A stretch of 64,000 nucleotides of DNA, taken from Alloyangia pacifica (GTDB lineage Bacteria > Pseudomonadota > Alphaproteobacteria > Rhodobacterales > Rhodobacteraceae). Below are positions 18,824-26,405 of this stretch, piece after piece. The DNA lies in assembly GCF_020524285.1 (NCBI RefSeq), contig NZ_JAIVKX010000009.1, forward strand, positions 209,392 to 273,391, given 5' to 3'. The notes under the pieces were generated by a model. That model made no database searches, was not told where the DNA came from, and was given only the letters and a program-made list of their open reading frames with translations. Numbering within the stretch: position 1 is the stretch's first letter; each line of letters starts with the position of its first letter. Made by a program: the position numbers and the translations under genes.

Positions 18824-19087
18824 TCAGTGGTTGCGCAGCGCGGCGATCAGCTCGTCCTTGCTCATCTGCGAGCGCCCGTCGACGCCGATCTCCTGCGCCC
18901 GCTCGTAGAGGTCTTCCTTGGTCCAGTCCTCGTAGGGCGGCGCCTTGCCGCCCTTCTTCGAGGGGTGCATGTCGGGATTGGCCTTGGCATTCGCGATACG
19001 TGCCGCCTTCTCCGCCGAGTAGCCCTGCCCGCGCAGGTCCTCGTAGAGCTTGTCGTCCTTGATCGAGGGGCCGTGATCCTTGGTCAT
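18824..19087 (-). CDS. Small Rho_N-like domain protein, 87 aa
   Basis: The 87-residue charged protein begins MTKDHGPSIKDDKLYEDLRGQG, with a SAEKAARIANA helix. It ends with a SAP/Rho_N-like helix pair (WTKEDLYERAQEIGVDGRSQMSKDELIAALR, partly quoted: MSKDELIAAL). Rho_N domains bind nucleic acids. GAAAGGAG precedes the start. Proteins of this kind are often stress-induced, and an EcfG-like promoter lies upstream. Nucleic-acid binding is inferred. Confidence 0.82.
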   Translation of the reverse strand: MTKDHGPSIKDDKLYEDLRGQGYSAEKAARIANAKANPDMHPSKKGGKAPPYEDWTKEDLYERAQEIGVDGRSQMSKDELIAALRNH

Positions 19088-19110
19088 CGGAGGTCTCCTT
19101 TCAAAGCCTC

Positions 19111-19136
19111 AACCGCCGCCCGCGCCGCGCGGTTCC
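19111..19136 (-). promoter_or_regulatory. Weak EcfG-like promoter of the Rho_N-like gene
   Basis: On the minus strand GGAAC is followed after 18 bp by GTT, giving the general-stress sigma pattern GGAAC-N17-[C/G]GTT with G in place of the usual C. The -10 lies 24 bp before the start codon at 19087. The match is short and could arise by chance. Confidence 0.3.
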
Positions 19137-19175
19137 CCATAGACAAAACCCCCGCCCGCACCTATACGCGCGCTC

Positions 19176-20783
19176 ATGCTGGACACCGCTTCGAACCGCC
19201 CCACCCTGCCGCCCGAGATCGCGCGGCGCCGCACCTTCGCGATCATCTCGCACCCGGATGCGGGCAAGACCACGCTGACCGAAAAGTTCCTGCTTTTCGG
19301 CGGGGCGATCCAGATGGCCGGACAGGTCCGCGCCAAGGGCGAGGCGCGGCGCACCCGCTCGGACTTCATGAAGATGGAGCAGGAGCGCGGCATCTCGGTC
19401 TCCGCCTCGGCGATGTCCTTCGAATATGGGCAGTTCCGCTACAACCTCGTGGACACGCCGGGCCACTCGGACTTCTCGGAAGACACCTATCGCACGCTGA
19501 CCGCGGTCGATGCGGCGATCATGGTGATCGACGGCGCCAAGGGCGTGGAAAGCCAGACCCGCAAGCTCTTCGAAGTCTGCCGGTTGCGCGACCTGCCGAT
19601 CCTGACCTTCTGCAACAAGATGGACCGCGAGGCGCGCGACACCTTCGAGATCATCGACGAGATTCAGGAAAACCTTGCCATCGACGTGACGCCCGCCAGC
19701 TGGCCGATCGGCATGGGCCGGGATTTCGTCGGCTGCTACGACATGATCCACGACCGGCTGGAACTCATGGACCGCGCGGATCGCAACCGCGTGGCGGAAT
19801 CGATCAAGCTGTCCGGCCTCGACGATCCGAAGCTGGCGGAGCACATTCCGGCAGAGCTGCTCGAGCAGCTGCGCGAGGAGGTCGAGATGGCGCGCGAGCT
19901 GCTGCCGGCGCTCGATCCGCAGTCGGTGCTCGAAGGCCATATGACGCCGATCTGGTTCGGCTCGGCGATCAACTCCTTCGGCGTGAAGGAACTGATGGAC
20001 GGCATCGGCGAGCTCGCGCCCGAGCCGCAGCCGACCTCGGCCGCGCCCCGGCAAATTGCCCCCGACGAGAAAAAGGTCGCCGGCTTCGTCTTCAAGGTGC
20101 AGGCCAATATGGACCCCAAGCACCGCGACCGCGTCGCCTTCGTGCGGCTGTCGTCGGGCCACTTCGAGCGCGGCATGAAGCTGACCCATGTGCGCACCAA
20201 GAAGCCCATGGCGATCTCCAACCCGGTGCTCTTCCTTGCAGCCGACCGCGAGCTGGCGGAAGAGGCTTGGGCGGGCGACATCATCGGCATCCCCAACCAC
20301 GGCCAGCTGCGCATCGGCGACACGCTGACCGAGGGCGAGGCGCTCAAGGTCACCGGCATCCCGTCCTTCGCGCCGGAACTGCTGCAGAGCGTGCGCGCGG
20401 GCGATCCGCTGAAGGCCAAGCACCTGGAAAAGGCGCTGTTCCAATTTGCCGAGGAAGGCGCGGCGAAGGTGTTCAAGCCGTCGATCGGCTCGGGTTATAT
20501 CGTCGGCGTCGTCGGCGCGCTGCAATTCGAGGTTCTGGGCGCGCGGATCGAGCAGGAATATTCGCTGCCGGTGCGTTTCGAGCCCTCGCAGTTCACCTCG
20601 GCGCGCTGGGTGCATGGCGAGAAGGCGGCGGTGGAGAAATTCACCAACGCCAACAAGCAGCACATCGCCCACGACAACGACGGCGACATCGTCTACCTGA
20701 CGCGCATGCAGTGGGACATCGACCGGGTCGAACGCGACTATCCGGGCGTGACCCTCTCGGCCACCAAGGAGATGATGGTCTGA
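19176..20783 (+). CDS. prfC: Peptide chain release factor 3
   Basis: RF3 is a ribosomal GTPase that recycles RF1/RF2 after peptide release. The 535-residue protein has G1 HPDAGKTTLTEK near residue 28, G3 DTPGHSDFSEDTYR near 92, and G4 CNKMDRE near 146. The RF3 C-terminal domain is complete, with ATKEMMV at the end. It is preceded by an 88-bp divergent interval with the Rho_N-like gene. A 13-bp hairpin terminator follows. Confidence 0.97.
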   Translation: MLDTASNRPTLPPEIARRRTFAIISHPDAGKTTLTEKFLLFGGAIQMAGQVRAKGEARRTRSDFMKMEQERGISVSASAMSFEYGQFRYNLVDTPGHSDFSEDTYRTLTAVDAAIMVIDGAKGVESQTRKLFEVCRLRDLPILTFCNKMDREARDTFEIIDEIQENLAIDVTPASWPIGMGRDFVGCYDMIHDRLELMDRADRNRVAESIKLSGLDDPKLAEHIPAELLEQLREEVEMARELLPALDPQSVLEGHMTPIWFGSAINSFGVKELMDGIGELAPEPQPTSAAPRQIAPDEKKVAGFVFKVQANMDPKHRDRVAFVRLSSGHFERGMKLTHVRTKKPMAISNPVLFLAADRELAEEAWAGDIIGIPNHGQLRIGDTLTEGEALKVTGIPSFAPELLQSVRAGDPLKAKHLEKALFQFAEEGAAKVFKPSIGSGYIVGVVGALQFEVLGARIEQEYSLPVRFEPSQFTSARWVHGEKAAVEKFTNANKQHIAHDNDGDIVYLTRMQWDIDRVERDYPGVTLSATKEMMV

Positions 20784-20844
20784 GCCGGGCTGTTGCAGCG
20801 CTGCACAGGCTAACAGACTGACCCAAGGTCACTTTCCGCTTCGG

Positions 20845-20880
20845 GACGCCGCGAAATCACAATTTCGCGGCGTCTTTCGC
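20845..20880 (+). terminator. Hairpin terminator after prfC
   Basis: A perfect 13-bp stem (GACGCCGCGAAAT at 20845-20857, complement at 20862-20874) with a CACA loop is followed by the T-rich TTCGCTTTCGC. It lies about 60 bp past the prfC stop. Confidence 0.75.
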
Positions 20881-20996
20881 TTTCGCGGGACAAACCCGGG
20901 GCCGCTCTGGCTATACTGGTGCGGCAGAGGGTGCGAAGCCCCGGGCAGAGCACGTAAACCAACGACAAGAAACGACAAGACAGGCACAGAGGCAGC

Positions 20997-21449
20997 ATGT
21001 CCCAAGACACCCTGACCATCCGGCCGCTCGAGGCCGGGGACGAGGCCGCGTGGCGCGATCTCTGGACCGGCTATCTCACCTTCTACGAGACATCGGTGCC
21101 CGAGGCGGTCTACGCCAGCACCTTCGCGCGGCTGCTCGGCGACGATCCGCGGGATTTCCGCGGGCTGCTTGCGCTGGTGGACGGCGCGCCGGTCGGGATG
21201 GTGCATTACCTCTTCCACCGGCATTGCTGGAAGATCGAGGACGTCTGCTACCTGCAGGATCTCTACGCCGCCCCCGAGGCGCGCGGCATGGGCATCGGCC
21301 GGGCGCTGATCGAGGCGGTCTATGCCGCCGCCGATGAGGCCGGCGCGCCGGGTGTCTACTGGATGACCCAGGACTTCAACACCACCGCGCGCCAGCTCTA
21401 CGACCGGATCGGCACGCACACCCCCTTCATCAAGTACCAGCGGGGCTGA
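20997..21449 (+). CDS. GNAT family N-acetyltransferase
   Basis: A 150-residue acetyltransferase. The acetyl-CoA binding motif A is visible as LQDLYAAPEARGMGIGRALIEAVYAAA (short part: EARGMGIGRALI) at about residues 98-110. Its TGA is followed three bases later by the ATG of the DUF2927 gene, indicating one operon. The substrate is unknown. Confidence 0.92.
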   Translation: MSQDTLTIRPLEAGDEAAWRDLWTGYLTFYETSVPEAVYASTFARLLGDDPRDFRGLLALVDGAPVGMVHYLFHRHCWKIEDVCYLQDLYAAPEARGMGIGRALIEAVYAAADEAGAPGVYWMTQDFNTTARQLYDRIGTHTPFIKYQRG

Positions 21450-21452
21450 GCC

Positions 21453-22823
21453 ATGCGGCGGCTGGTTCTCTCGCTCGGCCTGCTGATCGGCGCCTGCGCC
21501 CCTATGGCGCCGGAGAGCGTCAGCCGCGCCGCCGGTGCCGCCACCGTGGCACCCGATGTGAGCCCGCCGCTGGCCAGCCGCTTCGGCGCCCCCGACCCCG
21601 TGCCGCCGCGGGCCGGAAACGCGCAGATCGCGCGGGATTTCCTCGATCTTTCCTTCGCGCTGGAATCGGGCCGCGCCCTGCCGGTGCTCAGCCGCTTCGA
21701 GGGGCCGGTGACGCTGCGCGTCGCGGGCAAGGCGCCGGCAAGCCTCGGGCCCGATCTCGACCGGCTGCTGCGCCGGCTCCGCGAGGAGGCCGGGATTGAC
21801 ATCACCGAGGTGCAGGCGGGCGAGGCCAATATCACGCTGGTCCCGGTGCCGCGCAGCAAGATCCGCAAGCAGCTGCCGCAGGCCGCCTGTTTCGTCATTC
21901 CCGGCGTCAGCTCCTGGAGCGCATACCGCCGCGCGCAGAACGCTGGCGCGGCGAGCTGGACCGAGGTGCGCGAGCGCGAGACCGCCGCCATTTTCCTGCC
22001 CGCCGATGCCGCGCCGCAGGAGCTGCGCGACTGCCTGCACGAGGAGATCGCGCAGGCGCTCGGCCCGCTGAACGATCTCTACCGGCTGGGCGAGAGCGTG
22101 TTCAACGACGACAACGTGCACACCGTGCTCTCGGGCTACGACATGCTGGTGCTGCGCGCCTATTACGACCCAGCCCTGCACTCGGGAATGGGACGCGGCG
22201 AGGTGGCCGCGGCGCTGCCCGCCCTCCTCGCAAGGCTCAACCCGGCAGGCGAGACCGTGCCCGACCGCCGCCTTGCGCCCGCGCCCCGGCCCTGGATCGA
22301 GGCGTTGCAGACCGCGCTTGGCCGCAGCGAGCCGCTGGCGCAGCGCCGCGCCGCCGCGCAGCGGGCCCTGCAGCTCGCCCGCGCCGAGGGCTGGACCGAC
22401 CACCGGCTCGGCTTTTCGCATTTCGCGCTTGGCCGCCTGCTGACCGGCGACGATCCCGCCGCGGCGGAGGTGCAGTTCCGCTCGGCCCGCCGGGTGTTTG
22501 CCGCCCTGCCCGATGCGCGGCTGCACGAAGCCTATGTCGATGCCCAGCTCGCCGCGCTGGCGCTGCGCACCGGCCACGCCGAGCAGGCGCTGGCGCTCAC
22601 CGCGCCGCAGGAAGCCGTGGCGCGCCGCCACGAGAATGCCGCGCTGCTGGCCAGCCTGATGACCCTGCGCGCCGAGGCGCTGGATCAGCTCGGACGCGGC
22701 ACCGAAGCCGCCTCGGTGCGGCTGGACTCTCTGGGGTGGGCGCGCTACGGCTTCGGCCCGGATTGGGACGGCGGCGCGCAGATGCGCAGGCTCGCCGCGC
22801 TCGACCGGGCGCAAGGGAGCTGA
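21453..22823 (+). CDS. DUF2927 domain lipoprotein
   Basis: A 456-residue protein with a lipoprotein signal: MRRLVLSLGLLIGAC, lipobox LIGAC with Cys15. DUF2927 covers about residues 50-270, beginning ARDFLDLSFALESGRALPVLSRFEGPV (part: LSFALESGR), and includes the conserved LHEEIAQALGPLNDLYRLGESVFNDDN (part: EEIAQALGPLND). The C-terminal part is rich in helical TPR-like repeats. The zinc-protease-like fold of DUF2927 is suggestive, but the function is unknown. It follows the GNAT gene with a 3-bp gap. Confidence 0.88.
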   Translation: MRRLVLSLGLLIGACAPMAPESVSRAAGAATVAPDVSPPLASRFGAPDPVPPRAGNAQIARDFLDLSFALESGRALPVLSRFEGPVTLRVAGKAPASLGPDLDRLLRRLREEAGIDITEVQAGEANITLVPVPRSKIRKQLPQAACFVIPGVSSWSAYRRAQNAGAASWTEVRERETAAIFLPADAAPQELRDCLHEEIAQALGPLNDLYRLGESVFNDDNVHTVLSGYDMLVLRAYYDPALHSGMGRGEVAAALPALLARLNPAGETVPDRRLAPAPRPWIEALQTALGRSEPLAQRRAAAQRALQLARAEGWTDHRLGFSHFALGRLLTGDDPAAAEVQFRSARRVFAALPDARLHEAYVDAQLAALALRTGHAEQALALTAPQEAVARRHENAALLASLMTLRAEALDQLGRGTEAASVRLDSLGWARYGFGPDWDGGAQMRRLAALDRAQGS

Positions 22824-22832
22824 GGACACCAG

Positions 22833-23000
22833 ATGATCGTGATCGCGGGAGCCATTCTTGGCGCCATCATCGGCGGGATGACCGCCGCGCGCCGCAAGGG
22901 CAACAGGGCCGATATCGCGCAATTCGCCGCGGTCTACGGCATCGCCTTCGCGCTGGCCGGGCTGATCCTGACGATCTTCGTGGAGAAGTTGGCGTTCTGA
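22833..23000 (+). CDS. Small membrane protein, 55 aa
   Basis: The 55-residue protein MIVIAGAILGAIIGGMTAARR... has an N-terminal glycine-zipper-like membrane segment (residues 1-17), a short basic loop (ARRKGNR) and a second membrane segment (residues 33-50). It starts 10 bp after the DUF2927 stop and is probably the third gene of that operon. I recognise no function; similar small proteins follow this cluster in related genomes. Confidence 0.75.
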   Translation: MIVIAGAILGAIIGGMTAARRKGNRADIAQFAAVYGIAFALAGLILTIFVEKLAF

Positions 23001-23022
23001 GCTTTCGAGATGCCTGGAAAGA

Positions 23023-23084
23023 GGGGGCTCTGCCCCCGAGGCGCTGCGCGCCTCTCCCCCGGGATATTTTTGCCTAGAAGAACG
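23023..23084. repeat. Dispersed gene-end element, copy C
   Basis: A GGGGGCTCTGCCCCC hairpin is followed by a GAGGCGC-TG-CGCGCCTC-type inverted repeat and CTCCCCCGGGATATTTTTGCCTAG, then AAGAA in place of the palindromic right arm. It sits right after the 55-aa gene and probably ends that operon. Confidence 0.65.
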
Positions 23085-23139
23085 GGCCGGGTTGAGGCTT
23101 CGGGGCGGGCGCGGCATCATCGCCGCCGGGAGGTGAGCC

Positions 23140-24324
23140 ATGTTCCTTCGGTTCTTCGAGACATTGCGACAGGCCCAGGTGCCGGTGTCGCTGCGCGAAT
23201 TCCTGAGCTTCCTCGAAGCGCTGAAGGCGGGGCTGGCGCTTTACGACGTGACCGGCTTTTACTACCTCGCGCGCACCGCGCTGGTGAAGGACGAGCGCCA
23301 TCTCGACCGCTTCGACCGCGCCTTCGCCGAGGCCTTCAAGGGGCTCGAGGCGATCTCCCTCGACGACATGCTCGAGGCGTTGGACCTGCCCGAGGACTGG
23401 CTGCGCAAGATGGCCGAGACGCATCTCAGCCCCGAGGAGCGCGCCGAGATCGAGGCGGCGGGCGGCTTCGACAAGCTGATGGAGACGCTCAAGCAGCGGC
23501 TGCGCCAGCAGCAGGGGCGGCACCAGGGCGGCAGCAAATGGATCGGCACCGCTGGCACCTCGCCCTTCGGCGCCTATGGCTACAACCCCGAGGGCGTGCG
23601 CATCGGCCAGGAGGAGAGCCGCCACCAGCGCGCGGTAAAGGTCTGGGACAAGCGCGAGTTCCGCAATCTCGACGACCAGGTCGAGCTCGGCACGCGCAAT
23701 ATCAAGGTGGCGCTGAAGCGGCTGCGGGCCTGGGCGCGCGACGGCGCGGCGGAGGAGCTCGATCTTGACGGCACCATCCGCGCCACCGCCGAGCACGGCT
23801 ATCTGGATGTGCAGACCCGGCCCGAACGGCGCAATGCGGTCAAGGTGCTGCTCTTCCTCGACGTGGGCGGCTCGATGGACCCGCACGTGAAGGTGGTCGA
23901 GGAGCTGTTCTCGGCGGCGCGGGCCGAGTTCAAGCACCTCGAGCACCACTACTTCCACAATTGCCTTTACGAAGGGGTCTGGCGCGACAACCGGCGGCGC
24001 TGGGGCGCGCAGATGCCGACCTGGGAGGTGCTCAATACCTACGGGCCGGACTACAAGTGCATCTTCGTCGGCGACGCCTCGATGAGCCCCTACGAGATCG
24101 CCGTGCCGGGCGGTGCCAACGAGCACTGGAACAAGGAAGCGGGCGAGGTCTGGCTGCGCCGGGCGCGGACCCAATGGCCCGACCACCTGTGGATCAACCC
24201 GGTGCCCGAGAAATACTGGGGCTACACGCAGTCGATCGCTATGATCCGCGAGATTTTCGAGGATCGGATGGTGCCGATGACGCTGGAAGGGATCGAGCGC
24301 GGGATTCGCGAGCTGGCGCGCTAG
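23140..24324 (+). CDS. VWA domain-containing (CoxE-like) protein
   Basis: A 394-residue soluble protein. The C-terminal half has a von Willebrand A fold with a MIDAS-like LFLDVGGSMDPH at about residues 244-255; the usual DxSxS reads DVGGS. The N-terminal half has the CoxE/YehP-type helical region (LRQAQVPVSLREFLSFLEAL, 20 residues). Such proteins normally act with a MoxR-type AAA ATPase to insert metals or remodel complexes, but no MoxR gene is adjacent. GGGAGGTGAGCC precedes the ATG. Its stop overlaps that of the convergent GST gene. Confidence 0.88.
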   Translation: MFLRFFETLRQAQVPVSLREFLSFLEALKAGLALYDVTGFYYLARTALVKDERHLDRFDRAFAEAFKGLEAISLDDMLEALDLPEDWLRKMAETHLSPEERAEIEAAGGFDKLMETLKQRLRQQQGRHQGGSKWIGTAGTSPFGAYGYNPEGVRIGQEESRHQRAVKVWDKREFRNLDDQVELGTRNIKVALKRLRAWARDGAAEELDLDGTIRATAEHGYLDVQTRPERRNAVKVLLFLDVGGSMDPHVKVVEELFSAARAEFKHLEHHYFHNCLYEGVWRDNRRRWGAQMPTWEVLNTYGPDYKCIFVGDASMSPYEIAVPGGANEHWNKEAGEVWLRRARTQWPDHLWINPVPEKYWGYTQSIAMIREIFEDRMVPMTLEGIERGIRELAR

Positions 24325-24977
24325 AATTCCACCTCGAGCTCGACGATCTCGTCGGGCTCGGCCAGCGCGCCCGCGGTCCATTCCTTCATCGGCGCCCAGC
24401 CCAGGATCGTGTCCACATAGCCCTCGAGCCGGTCATCGAGCTGCACCGAGTAGGTGCGGAAGCGGGTACAGACCGGCGCATACATGGCATCGGCCACCGA
24501 GGGGGTCTCGCCGAAGAGGAACGGCCCGCCGTGACCGTCGAGGCATTCGTTCCAGATCACCTTGATCCGTTCGACGTCGGGGCGCGCGCCGGAGAAGATC
24601 TTGAAGCTCTGGTGCCGCGCCTTGAGGTTCATCGGCAGCGCCGAGCGCAGGTTGTAGAAGCCCGAGTGCATCTCGCCCGAGATCGAGCGGCAATGCGAGC
24701 GCGCGGCGATGTCCTCGGGGTAGAGCCCGGCGTCGGGGAAGATCTCGTTGAGGTACTGGGCAATGGCCAGCGTGTCCCAGACCTGCACCCGCCCGTGGAT
24801 CAGCCGCGGCACCAGCACCGTCGGCGAGAGCAGCAGCAGCTCCTGACGGGCGGTGGCGTCGGAGGTGTCGACCATTTCCTCGACGAAATCGAGCCCGGCC
24901 ATGCGGCACAGCAGCCAGCCGCGCAGCGACCAGGACGAGTAGTTCTTCGATGAAATGGTGAGCGTTGCTTCCGCCAT
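24321..24977 (-). CDS. Glutathione S-transferase family protein
   Basis: A 218-residue protein with an N-terminal thioredoxin-like domain (TLTISSKNYSSWSLRGWLL, catalytic-type Ser motif YSSWSLR at about residues 13-19) and an all-helical C-terminal domain with the family capping motif SVADAMYAPVCTRF. It resembles the YfcF/YfcG-like or maleylacetoacetate-isomerase-like group. The start ATG at 24975-24977 gives the family N-terminus. The substrate is unknown. Confidence 0.9.
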   Translation of the reverse strand: MAEATLTISSKNYSSWSLRGWLLCRMAGLDFVEEMVDTSDATARQELLLLSPTVLVPRLIHGRVQVWDTLAIAQYLNEIFPDAGLYPEDIAARSHCRSISGEMHSGFYNLRSALPMNLKARHQSFKIFSGARPDVERIKVIWNECLDGHGGPFLFGETPSVADAMYAPVCTRFRTYSVQLDDRLEGYVDTILGWAPMKEWTAGALAEPDEIVELEVEF

Positions 24978-25081
24978 GTCTGCCCCTCCGTGCTGCCTCT
25001 CGACGCGAGACCTCATTTTCTTGTCGCATCGGGCGCTCCGAACTGGCTAGCGTTTTCCGAAGGCAGCGAGGGGAAAACGAC

Positions 25082-26293
25082 GTGCTCTACGCCGGATACC
25101 AGGGACTTGATGATTTTATCGCCCCTTTGCGCATGGCGGCGATGCAGGGGATCAACTTTATGCCCCGACTCAACGGCCCCTTCGCGCAGCTCACCCGGCA
25201 CAACGCCGCGGCGCTCGAGATGATGTCGCGTTTCCGGCTGAGCCACAGCCGCCCGGCCTTCGGCATCAATTCCGTGCGCGTCGACAACCGCGACGTGCCG
25301 GTGGTCGAGGAGGTCGCGCTGGACCTGCCCTTCGGCACCCTGCTGCGCTTTCGCAAGGACATGGACACGCCACAGCCAAAGGTTCTGGTGACCGCGCCGC
25401 TCTCGGGCCATTTCGCCACGCTGCTTGCGGGCACGGTGAAAGTGCTGCTGCGCGACCATGACGTCTATGTCACCGACTGGAAGAACGCCCGCGATGTGCC
25501 CGTCTCCGATGGCGATTTCGGGGTCGAGGATTATATCTCCTACGTCATTCGCTTCCTCGAGGAACTGGGCCCCGGCGCGCATATCCTCGGCGTCTGCCAG
25601 CCCTGCGTGCAGGCGCTCGCGGCGGTGGCGGTCATGTCCGAGGAGCGCAACCCTGCGACGCCGCGCTCGATGACGCTGATGGCCGGGCCGGTGGACGTGC
25701 GCGAGAGCCCCACGATGGTCAACGATCTGGCCAACGAGAAGCCCATCGAATGGTTCGAGCGCAACGTGATCGCCCGCGTGCCCTGGCGCTACGCCGGGGC
25801 CGGGCGCAAGGTCTACCCGGGCTTCGTGCAGCTCACCGCCTTCATGTCGATGAACATGGAGCGCCACCGCGAGCAGCACAAACGGCTCTACGATCACATC
25901 GTCGCCGGGGAGACCGAGCAAGCGCGCAAGATCAAGGAGTTCTACGACGAGTATTTCGCGGTGCTCGACCTCACCGAGGAATTCTACATCGAGACCATCG
26001 AGCGGGTCTTCCAGAAGGCCGAGCTGGCGACCGGCGAGATGACCTACCGCGGTCGCAGGATCGACCCTTCGAAGATCCGCCACACCGCGCTGCTCACGGT
26101 CGAGGGTGGGCGCGACGACATCTGCGGGCTCGGCCAGACCTCGGCGGCGCATGATCTGTGTTCCTCGCTGCGCCCGCACCTCAAGCGCCATCACCTGCAG
26201 GCCAACGTCGGGCACTACGGCGTGTTCAACGGCCGCAAGTGGGAAAACGAGATCTACCCGGTGGTGCGCAACATGATCCTAGCCATGGAATAG
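25082..26293 (+). CDS. phaZ: Intracellular polyhydroxyalkanoate depolymerase
   Basis: The enzyme mobilises stored PHA granules. The 403-residue protein has the DepA/PhaZ lipase-box variant GVCQPC with Cys172 as the likely nucleophile, and the late NVGHYGVFNGRKW motif with the catalytic histidine. The PHB_depo_C-like region with AGPVDVRESPT is also present. The GTG at 25082 gives the typical MLYAGYQGLDDFIAPLR start and has GGGGAAAACG upstream; upstream in-frame ATGs would add unconserved residues overlapping the GST promoter. No PHA synthase gene is in the window. Confidence 0.93.
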   Translation: MLYAGYQGLDDFIAPLRMAAMQGINFMPRLNGPFAQLTRHNAAALEMMSRFRLSHSRPAFGINSVRVDNRDVPVVEEVALDLPFGTLLRFRKDMDTPQPKVLVTAPLSGHFATLLAGTVKVLLRDHDVYVTDWKNARDVPVSDGDFGVEDYISYVIRFLEELGPGAHILGVCQPCVQALAAVAVMSEERNPATPRSMTLMAGPVDVRESPTMVNDLANEKPIEWFERNVIARVPWRYAGAGRKVYPGFVQLTAFMSMNMERHREQHKRLYDHIVAGETEQARKIKEFYDEYFAVLDLTEEFYIETIERVFQKAELATGEMTYRGRRIDPSKIRHTALLTVEGGRDDICGLGQTSAAHDLCSSLRPHLKRHHLQANVGHYGVFNGRKWENEIYPVVRNMILAME

Positions 26294-26405
26294 GCCGCGA
26301 GCCCCCGAGACACGGGACACGGGGGTCGCGACAAGGGGGCCGGGCCGTGGCGGAAAGGCGACGCTGCCGCGCCATGCAGCGGCGCGCGCCTGAGGGAGAT
26401 TGCCT

